Origin: Parabacteroides sp.
GTDB taxonomy: Bacteria; Bacteroidota; Bacteroidia; Bacteroidales; Tannerellaceae
Direction of reading: 5' to 3'
Length of the DNA stretch: 38,848 nucleotides
Assembly: GCA_022775005.1 (NCBI GenBank)
Contig: JALFJR010000109.1
Coordinates: 1 to 38,848, forward strand
Under the pieces are notes generated by a model. The model made no database searches. It saw only the letters and a program-made list of their open reading frames with translations, and was not told the DNA's origin. Positions 33,789 through 38,848 of this stretch are shown here, piece by piece. The translations under genes and the position numbers were made by a program. Within the stretch, counting starts at the first letter, position 1; the number at the start of each line of letters is the position of its first letter.

Positions 33789-36700
33789 TTAAAATGTAAC
33801 GTTAACACCGAATGTGTAAGTTCTCGCTCTTGGATAAGAGAAGAAGGTCATGTTCTGACCGAACTTGTTGTCACCCTGTGAAGTACCCTCAGGATCGTAA
33901 CCGTTGTAGTCCTTTGAAGTGATCAAGAACAGGTTGTTACCACTTGCATAGACACGCAAGCCAGCCAAACCAATCTTCTTAGCCACCGCAGAGTCGAAGG
34001 TATAACCCAACTGCAACATGTTCAGACGGAGGTAAGAACCGTTGGCGATCCATGAGTCATCAATCGTGGTATCCTGACCCGCATGACCTGAGTTACAGAG
34101 GTAGATAGCCTGCTGCATAGTCTCCGGGTTAGAACCGTTGTATGCGTCATAGAGGATGTTGCTCAAACCGTTGGTGATACCGAAACGGTCGTAGGTTGAG
34201 TGATAGAACTGCTGCATAGTCTCCACACCCCATACGAACTGGAAGTCCATCGTCAAATCGAAGTTCTTGTAAGAGAAGTTGTTGATCCAGCTACCGGTCC
34301 AATCAGGCATACCCTTACCGATAATCTCTTTCTTGTCCGTACGCTTCGCACGACCTACCTGGTTCAAATCGCACAAACCATTATTGTAGTCCTCCTGCGT
34401 ATAAACACCCAGACGACGATAACCGTAGAAGGCACTCATGTTCTCGCCTACACGCAAGATAGACTCAGAACCACCTACCCACCAGTTCATCTCAATGTCC
34501 TCGTCGTTCTCACCCAAGTGAAGGATCTTGTTCTTGTTGTAGTTCAAGTTCACCGTAGAGCTCCAAGAGAAGTCGTTCGTAGTCACCGGACGTGCGTTGA
34601 TCATCAAGTCCATACCAGAGTTACGCACAGAACCGATGTTCTTATATACCGTAGAGAAACCTGTTGAGTGAGGCAACGGACAGTCGAGCAACAAATCGGT
34701 TGTCTTCTTGTTATAGTAAGCGATGTCGAACGTCAACTTGTTCTGCCACAAACCAATCTCCATACCTACGTCGAACTGACCTGTCTTCTCCCACTTCAAA
34801 TCGGGGTTCGCCATGGAGCTTACATAAGAATAGGGATTACGAACGTCATTGATCAACAGCGTACCGGAAGATACACGTGCCAACGAACGATACATATCGA
34901 TCTCAGAGTTACCCGTCAAACCATAGCTGGTGTGCAGTTTCAAGTTGCTGATCGTATTGTTGTCTTTCAAGAAATCCTCCTGAGAGATGTTCCATGCCAA
35001 ACCAGCAGAGGGGAAGAACGCATACTTGTTGTTTTCACCAAACTTAGAAGAACCATCGACACGACCCGTAACGGTTGCTGAGTAACGATCCTTATAGGTG
35101 TAAGCGAAACGCAAGAAGTAAGAGTTCATTCTCCAACGGTTCCAAGAAGACTCGGGAGATGAAGGAGTCGTACCGGCAGACATGTTGTAATCCTCGAAGA
35201 AGTCATCTGAGAAGCCCTCCGTACGAGCCTTGTTCCAGTTCTGTGTACGCTCTGTCCAAGACAAACCGGCCATGGCGTTCAAACGATGATCACCGAACAC
35301 CTTGTTATAAGTCAAATAGGTCTCCTCCTGCCAGTAGAGCGTGTTCCAGTTCTGATACTCTGCCCAACCGTTCGGCATAGAGATGTTATTCAAGCCGATA
35401 GAAGAATAACCACGATAAGTCTGGTTGTGGTGGTCGATACCCAACTGGGTCTTCAGATCCAAGCCCTCAGCCAAGTGGAAAGTCAATGCCGCATTACCGA
35501 AGATCTGCGTGTTGTAGCGCATACGACGCTGCAAATCCAGGATCATCACGGGGTTAGACATACCCTCGAAACCGAGCACGTCGTTGATAGAAGAAGAGGT
35601 AGAAGTGGTATAGTTACCATTCTTATCCTTAACCGGCAACCAAGGCAACATCTCGATCATCGTACGACGTGCCTCCTGGCCACCACCATCCTCCGGTGTG
35701 TAACGGCCCCAAGTGTGGTTTACCAACACGTTCACTGCGGTTGACAACCAAGGTGTCGGATTCGCATCGTAAGTCATCTTGGCATTGATACGCTTGTTGT
35801 AGGTATTGTTCACGATACCCTGCTGATCCGTGTAGTTCAAGAAAGCACCCATTGAAGAGTTCTTGCCGGCCTGCTGGATATTCAACTGGTGGTTGTGAGA
35901 GACAGCCGTACGAGTTGCCTCATCCTGCCAGTTCGTATCATAAATAGGATTGCCATTCGTGAAATAATCCGGATCGTTGAACCAATCTGTACGGTTCAAT
36001 GACCAGTTCTTGCCCTGGTACTTATTCTCATTCTCCAAACCGATCATGAAGGCATCACACCACTCCTGTGCGGTCATTGTGTCCATCTTGCGGGCAATGT
36101 GGCTTGCGCTAACAGAACCTTGGTAGCTGATCTGTACACCCTCGCCATCCTTCTTACCACGCTTCGTCGTAACCATGATGACACCGTTCGCACCACGCGC
36201 ACCATAGATAGCAGCTGCGGAAGCATCCTTCAACACCTCCATAGACTCAATATCGTTCGGGTTCACCAAGTCGAAGTTCTCCATAACGACACCATCCACT
36301 ACATACAACGGGTTAGAAGATGCGTTGATAGTTGCCATACCACGGATCACAACACGGTTAGAATAAGCACCCGGCTGGCTGGAGTTAGAGAAGATGTTCA
36401 CACCAGACACCTTACCACGCAAGTTGTCCAATGCAGAGAAGTTCTGGTTCTTAGTCAACTCATCACCCTTAGCGACACCGATAGAACCAGTTACGTCTGA
36501 TTTACGCATCACACCATAACCAACGACTACGACCTCATCCAATGCCTGAGAGTCCTCGCTCAACGTTACGTTGATAGCCGCCTGATTGCCTACGGTGATT
36601 TCCTGAGAAAGGTAACCGATGTAAGAGAACACCAATACATCGCTGGCAGACACACCCTCGATAGTATAGTTACCGTCGAAATCGGTGATCGTACCGTTTG

Positions 36701-36926
36701 TCGTACCTTTAACAACTACGTTGGCGCCAATCACCGGCTCGCCGGTAGCGTCAACGACTACACCTGTCACCTTCTTGCCTTGCTGAACGACCATAGCGCT
36801 TGCGTCACCTGTTGTCACAGGGGCTGCCAACGCTCCGCTCACTGAGAACGCAGAAAGCAACAAACAGAACATAGAGGCTTTTGCTACTCCTTGTACGGAG
36901 AACAGCTTCGATTCATTCTTTGTCAT
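33789..36926 (-). CDS. SusC/RagA-family TonB-dependent transporter (mannoside locus)
   Basis: The protein has 1045 residues: a signal peptide (ends near GALAAP), a carboxypeptidase-regulatory-like domain (VTGVVVDATGEPVIGANVVV), the plug (ALDEVVVVGYGVMRKSDVTG) and a barrel ending in FGVNVTF. Unlike the SusC at 1761 it has no STN domain, so it should not be controlled by FecR/sigma. No hybrid two-component or other regulator gene is in the window, so its control must come from elsewhere or from the upstream repeat sites. A -7 element at 37073 gives a leader of about 140 nt. Confidence 0.96.
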   Translation of the reverse strand: MTKNESKLFSVQGVAKASMFCLLLSAFSVSGALAAPVTTGDASAMVVQQGKKVTGVVVDATGEPVIGANVVVKGTTNGTITDFDGNYTIEGVSASDVLVFSYIGYLSQEITVGNQAAINVTLSEDSQALDEVVVVGYGVMRKSDVTGSIGVAKGDELTKNQNFSALDNLRGKVSGVNIFSNSSQPGAYSNRVVIRGMATINASSNPLYVVDGVVMENFDLVNPNDIESMEVLKDASAAAIYGARGANGVIMVTTKRGKKDGEGVQISYQGSVSASHIARKMDTMTAQEWCDAFMIGLENENKYQGKNWSLNRTDWFNDPDYFTNGNPIYDTNWQDEATRTAVSHNHQLNIQQAGKNSSMGAFLNYTDQQGIVNNTYNKRINAKMTYDANPTPWLSTAVNVLVNHTWGRYTPEDGGGQEARRTMIEMLPWLPVKDKNGNYTTSTSSSINDVLGFEGMSNPVMILDLQRRMRYNTQIFGNAALTFHLAEGLDLKTQLGIDHHNQTYRGYSSIGLNNISMPNGWAEYQNWNTLYWQEETYLTYNKVFGDHRLNAMAGLSWTERTQNWNKARTEGFSDDFFEDYNMSAGTTPSSPESSWNRWRMNSYFLRFAYTYKDRYSATVTGRVDGSSKFGENNKYAFFPSAGLAWNISQEDFLKDNNTISNLKLHTSYGLTGNSEIDMYRSLARVSSGTLLINDVRNPYSYVSSMANPDLKWEKTGQFDVGMEIGLWQNKLTFDIAYYNKKTTDLLLDCPLPHSTGFSTVYKNIGSVRNSGMDLMINARPVTTNDFSWSSTVNLNYNKNKILHLGENDEDIEMNWWVGGSESILRVGENMSAFYGYRRLGVYTQEDYNNGLCDLNQVGRAKRTDKKEIIGKGMPDWTGSWINNFSYKNFDLTMDFQFVWGVETMQQFYHSTYDRFGITNGLSNILYDAYNGSNPETMQQAIYLCNSGHAGQDTTIDDSWIANGSYLRLNMLQLGYTFDSAVAKKIGLAGLRVYASGNNLFLITSKDYNGYDPEGTSQGDNKFGQNMTFFSYPRARTYTFGVNVTF

Positions 36927-37072
36927 CTTACTTTGTTTTTAAATTAAGTTTAGATTGATCTAAATATATCAATAATGATTCTCTTCTTATAAACCAATTT
37001 CTTCGCAGGTGTTTCATGGATCTGCGTAGCCATTTTGCACCTGGTTTTTACTTTGTTTGTCAAAAACTGCCG

Positions 37073-37080
37073 CAAATGTA
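37073..37080 (-). promoter_or_regulatory. -7 promoter element of the mannoside susC
   Basis: The minus strand reads TACATTTG, an exact match to the Bacteroidetes TAnnTTTG element. Only a poor -33 match (TGTT) lies at suitable spacing. Transcription would start near 37068, leaving a leader of about 140 nt, typical for susC genes. Confidence 0.65.
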
Positions 37081-37249
37081 GTGCTTTTTCCTCAATTAAA
37101 ACATTTTTCACCAAAATAATATTATCCTTTATCCTAAAAAAGCTCATCTGCGAACTCCCTCCTCCTCCGCCAAGCCTCCCCATGTCCACAGTTACCCCCC
37201 AATTTCTCCTCAGTTAGGAAAAAATATTTCTCCAGTTGGAAAAGATTTC

Positions 37250-37335
37250 ACTCATTACTTATGACCAAGCTCGGTCATTACTTATGACTAAGCACTGCCA
37301 TTATTAATGTCGAAGGTTGGTCATAGGTAATGACC
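37250..37335. repeat. Four 17-bp dyads at exact 23-bp spacing
   Basis: Dyad units start at 37250, 37273, 37296 and 37319. The sequences are ACTCATTACTTATGACC, GGTCATTACTTATGACT, TGCCATTATTAATGTCG and GGTCATAGGTAATGACC, each followed by a 6-bp A-rich spacer (AAGCTC, AAGCAC, AAGGTT, AAAAAA). The ideal unit is GGTCAT-N5-ATGACC. It looks like an operator array or iteron-like set for a dimeric DNA-binding protein. It is located between the GNAT stop codon and the susC promoter. Confidence 0.9.
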
Positions 37336-37348
37336 AAAAAAAACGAAA

Positions 37349-37885
37349 TCAGGAAAGCACGTCATTCAAATCGAAGTAGAGAAGACGTGTTCGATCATTT
37401 TTGTCATCATCATTAAGAGGGAAAAAGCCATTTTTCAAATAAAAGGGTACAGCTTCCGCATAGGCATCCACTGTAAGAAAACGACATCCGGTCTTATTAT
37501 CATTCGTAAAATACATCTTAATAAAATGCAGTATAAAACTACCCACATGCTGTCCTCTCGCCGCTATATCCACTCCTAACCGACAAATCTTAACGGCCGG
37601 ATAACTCTTCAACCTTTTTTCATTCACAAATCGACGTTTTCTGAAACGATTAAATTCAGTCTTGGTAACAAAATCGCCCAAAGAAATTCGATCATTGGCC
37701 AAGCTGAAGTAGCCAACAACCTTACTTTGCGTTTCATCCAACACTCCATAACTCATCGCTAACAAAGCTTTCCGATAAAGCTTCGCCTCGTTATGTATAA
37801 AGTCATTCAAATCCTCATCCCCGCAATCGAATGAAGCAATTGTCTCACCCTCATTCAATCTAAATATTCGCCATTGCGGATTCAT
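37349..37885 (-). CDS. GNAT acetyltransferase, probable toxin of a toxin-antitoxin pair
   Basis: The protein has 178 residues. It shows the fold pattern of the toxin-type GNATs (TacT/AtaT group): an N-terminal strand followed by FDCGDEDLNDFIHNEAKLYR, the central VVGYFSLAND strand, the acetyl-CoA loop in ICRLGVDIAARGQHVGSFIL, and LTVDAYAEAVPFYLKNGFFP with the conserved late Tyr. Known members acetylate aminoacyl-tRNA and stop translation. The upstream 70-residue gene ends 7 bp before it, which is the usual antitoxin-first order. However, that partner does not look like the ribbon-helix-helix antitoxin normally paired with this toxin type, so a different neutralising family, or a non-toxin role, must be considered. 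Confidence 0.82.
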   Translation of the reverse strand: MNPQWRIFRLNEGETIASFDCGDEDLNDFIHNEAKLYRKALLAMSYGVLDETQSKVVGYFSLANDRISLGDFVTKTEFNRFRKRRFVNEKRLKSYPAVKICRLGVDIAARGQHVGSFILHFIKMYFTNDNKTGCRFLTVDAYAEAVPFYLKNGFFPLNDDDKNDRTRLLYFDLNDVLS

Positions 37886-37892
37886 AGTTCAA

Positions 37893-38105
37893 TTAACAAT
37901 CAGCTTGTAACACTACTCCAGGAGGCAAAATTCCTCTCTTTCGCTCTTCCTCACTCCGATATAACGATTCAATGCCTATGCGATAGTGCTCAGCCATGAT
38001 CGCTTTTTCCGCAGCGGAGATCTTTCGCCTCTCTTGCATTCTCCTTTCAAAACGTTTTGCATCCTCTCCGAAAAGGATCGGAGTTTCTTTAATAGGTCTC
38101 GCCAT
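37893..38105 (-). CDS. Small charged protein, candidate antitoxin partner of the GNAT
   Basis: The protein has 70 residues, rich in Arg, Lys and Glu and predicted mostly helical. It begins MARPIKETPILFGEDAKRFE and continues with ERRKISAAEKAIMAEHYRIG, ending in a short tail with a Cys. I recognise the N-terminal ARPIKETP pattern as common among small uncharacterised Bacteroidales proteins next to acetyltransferases, from memory only. The 7-bp gap to the GNAT gene implies one message. A candidate -7 element (TATTCTTG, 38133-38140, one mismatch) lies 28 bp upstream of the ATG, with CTTG at 38161-38164 as a possible -33. Function as an antitoxin is inferred from position and size. Confidence 0.7.
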   Translation of the reverse strand: MARPIKETPILFGEDAKRFERRMQERRKISAAEKAIMAEHYRIGIESLYRSEEERKRGILPPGVVLQADC

Positions 38106-38183
38106 ATTCTTTCTTCATTTAAATAGAAAGTGCAAGAATACTACTTTTTACCGACATATCCAAGCCAACGACACAGAAACTCA

Positions 38184-38208
38184 AGACACCGTGATACGAT
38201 GTCTCTAC
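38184..38208. repeat. Degenerate GTCTCTAC palindrome
   Basis: AGACACCG at 38184-38191 and CGATGTCT at 38198-38205 are near-complementary, and the right end runs into GTCTCTAC (38201-38208), the same end as the perfect palindrome at 8777-8804. It lies in the 204-bp divergent spacer between the candidate antitoxin gene and the small-protein cassette. It may be a decayed copy of that repeat. Confidence 0.45.
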
Positions 38209-38271
38209 AATCAGCGGGCGACAGATTCACGAAATGGTCTTCCAAAGCTCAAACATTTCCAAGAATCTCAT

Positions 38272-38279
38272 TATCTTTG
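38272..38279 (+). promoter_or_regulatory. -7 promoter element of the small two-gene cassette
   Basis: TATCTTTG matches TAnnTTTG exactly and lies 30 bp before the ATG at 38310. No -33 TTTG is seen at the standard distance. It also supports 38310 as the true start, because the longer open frame from 38130 would be upstream of it. Confidence 0.55.
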
Positions 38280-38309
38280 CCCCAAGAAGATACCAAAGAA
38301 AATAGTTTT

Positions 38310-38438
38310 ATGGATACAAAGAAAGAAGAATTAATCAAAGCGATTAAACGAGCCATGCAACACAAGGAAGAGGCACGGAAGAAAACGGCGGAAGAGTGGA
38401 AACGAGAAGGCATTAAAGGCAAAGTCATTTTAATATGA
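38310..38438 (+). CDS. Small basic helical protein, first gene of a two-gene cassette
   Basis: The protein has 42 residues (MDTKKEELIKAIKRAMQHKE, then EARKKTAEEWKREGIKGKVI), strongly charged and probably one long helix. No family was recognised. The frame is open further upstream to 38130, but that part lies over the promoter element and has no coding look. Its stop overlaps the next start by 4 bp (ATGA, 38435-38438), so the two are translationally coupled. Size, order and coupling resemble toxin-antitoxin modules; that is inference only. Confidence 0.6.
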   Translation: MDTKKEELIKAIKRAMQHKEEARKKTAEEWKREGIKGKVILI

Positions 38439-38722
38439 TTCGTTTCTCACTCACTCGTTTGCAACAACAAGCGCCCTATGAACTGATTCTATCAGGGGAT
38501 ACTGAAATCATGCTTTATATGTGTGACACAAGCGATGGACGTGAAGAGATCAGAAACAGGTTATTTCTATCATGGTTTGAAAAACATGCCGATAAAAAGC
38601 GATTTACGATTTGTAAGGCTCATGCAAATATTGAAGGACAAGGCATCTTTTTTGTTATTGTCATTGAGAACAGCAACCCAAAGCTACATGCGATTACCGC
38701 TGAATTCGAGGATGTAAATTAA
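38435..38722 (+). CDS. Uncharacterised 95-residue protein, second gene of the cassette
   Basis: It starts MIRFSLTRLQQQAPYELILS and contains FTICKAHANIEGQGIFFVIV, suggesting a small alpha/beta fold with alternating strands. I do not recognise the family. There is no signal peptide or membrane segment. The stop codon (38720-38722) touches the left edge of a 17-bp hairpin that precedes the transposase start, so the C-terminus may have been set or cut by the insertion element. Comparison with an uninterrupted homologue would settle this. Confidence 0.65.
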   Translation: MIRFSLTRLQQQAPYELILSGDTEIMLYMCDTSDGREEIRNRLFLSWFEKHADKKRFTICKAHANIEGQGIFFVIVIENSNPKLHAITAEFEDVN

Positions 38723-38771
38723 ACTGTGTCAGCAAAGAATAAAATATTAACTTTGCTAACACAGTTTTTTT
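38721..38771 (+). terminator. Hairpin with T-tract at the probable IS left end
   Basis: A 17-bp stem with one mismatch (38721-38737 with 38751-38767; arms AACTGTGT and AGCAAAG, CTTTGCT and ACACAGTT) and a 13-nt loop is followed by seven Ts at 38765-38771. It should terminate the upstream cassette and may block read-through into the transposase. TAACTTTG at 38748-38755, inside the right arm, is an exact TAnnTTTG match with TGTG 19 bp upstream, so it may also be the transposase promoter. Confidence 0.75.
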
Positions 38772-38848
38772 ATGAAAGAAGAGTTTGATTTCGAGAGTAT
38801 CAAGAACAAGGCTATTGAACAGCTGAAAGCAGGTAAGCCCTTGTTAGG
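38722..38848 (+). mobile_element. Left end of a probable IS256-type insertion sequence
   Basis: The 17-bp hairpin at 38721-38767 probably includes the element's terminal inverted repeat, followed by the transposase start. The right end lies outside the window, so the target-site duplication cannot be checked and the exact boundary is uncertain by several bases. Confidence 0.4.
38772..38848 (+). CDS. IS256-family transposase, N-terminal fragment at the window edge
   Basis: Only 25 codons are visible (MKEEFDFESIKNKAIEQLKA, then GKPLLG...), running off the right edge. The sequence resembles the N-terminus of IS256/mutator-type transposases from Bacteroidales. The gene starts directly after a T-run and a long inverted repeat, as expected near an element end. 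The assignment rests on this short segment only. Confidence 0.5.
   Translation, partial: MKEEFDFESIKNKAIEQLKAGKPLL

Larger units (their letters stand above)
36927..37348 (-). promoter_or_regulatory. Gene-free upstream region of the mannoside susC
   Basis: This 422-bp stretch holds no credible gene; an open frame at 36950-37189 is low-complexity. From right to left it contains the 23-bp dyad array (37250-37335), two similar direct repeats of TTTCTCC..CAGTT.GGAAAA type (about 37204-37222 and 37228-37245), a G-rich minus-strand tract (37156-37181), the -7 element at 37073-37080 and a leader of about 140 nt. The density of repeats upstream of a strong promoter suggests regulation of susC, but the region also follows the GNAT gene and could be its 3' end. 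Confidence 0.55.

Noticed and set aside
36950-37189. A 79-codon minus-strand frame starting MDMGRLGGGGG
   Set aside because: It covers the susC promoter and leader, its start is in the G-rich tract, and it has no recognisable domain.
37250-37335. A CRISPR array or replication iterons
   Set aside because: Spacers are only 6 bp and similar to each other; no replication gene or cas gene is nearby, so an operator-like array is a better description.
38130-38309. The longer frame upstream of the 42-residue protein
   Set aside because: It overlaps the promoter element at 38272 and a decayed palindrome, and its composition looks non-coding.

Overview
The window looks like a chromosomal segment of a gut-type Bacteroidales (Bacteroides/Parabacteroides-like; genus not resolvable by eye). 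The evidence is two SusC/SusD pairs, a FecR/ECF-sigma pair, three GH92 alpha-mannosidases, lipoprotein signal peptides on surface and periplasmic enzymes, and several exact matches to the Bacteroidetes -7 promoter element TAnnTTTG. No rRNA, tRNA or CRISPR array was seen.

Layout. (1) 9-7177: a SusD lipoprotein, a SusC transporter with an N-terminal STN signalling domain, and a FecR anti-sigma factor, all on the minus strand, with the ECF sigma gene divergent. This is a trans-envelope-regulated glycan uptake locus whose enzymes would lie left of the window. (2) 7186-7310: an 11-bp-phased array that flips orientation at its centre. (3) 7369-14503: a plus-strand run with a Tat-exported Gfo/Idh/MocA oxidoreductase, an ABC substrate-binding lipoprotein, a one-polypeptide permease-ATPase, Tex, a YbaK-type deacylase and an OmpA-like lipoprotein. 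(4) 14505-20518: a minus-strand run with an EamA exporter, GH3 glycosidase, cytidylate-kinase-like protein and GH51 arabinofuranosidase. (5) 20706-24238: a galactose operon, galM - sugar MFS porter - galK, ending in a strong terminator. (6) 24338-25045: about 700 bp of gene-free DNA with GGTCA arrays around an AT palindrome. (7) 25046-36926: a mannoside utilisation locus (SusC, SusD, three GH92), with a terminator/promoter pair between susD and the enzymes. (8) 36927-38848: an accessory edge with a 23-bp dyad array, a GNAT/small-protein pair resembling a toxin-antitoxin module, a two-gene cassette of unknown function, and the start of a probable IS256-family transposase.

How the genes work together. 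The right-hand locus should import mannose-rich glycans and trim alpha-mannosides in the periplasm or at the surface. Its third GH92 has Gln where the other two have the motif Glu, so it may have a different leaving-group preference. The galactose operon imports galactose, converts its anomers and phosphorylates it. The left SusCD locus senses its substrate through STN-FecR-sigma.

Most unusual are the non-coding repeats: an 11-bp phased palindrome, a perfect 28-bp palindrome that encodes the start of a mature lipoprotein, a short element found just after four stop codons in the same orientation, a 15-bp GGTCA array in inverted arrangement, and four 17-bp dyads at exactly 23-bp spacing. All positions and motifs were read by eye; family names rest on recognised motifs, not on database searches.
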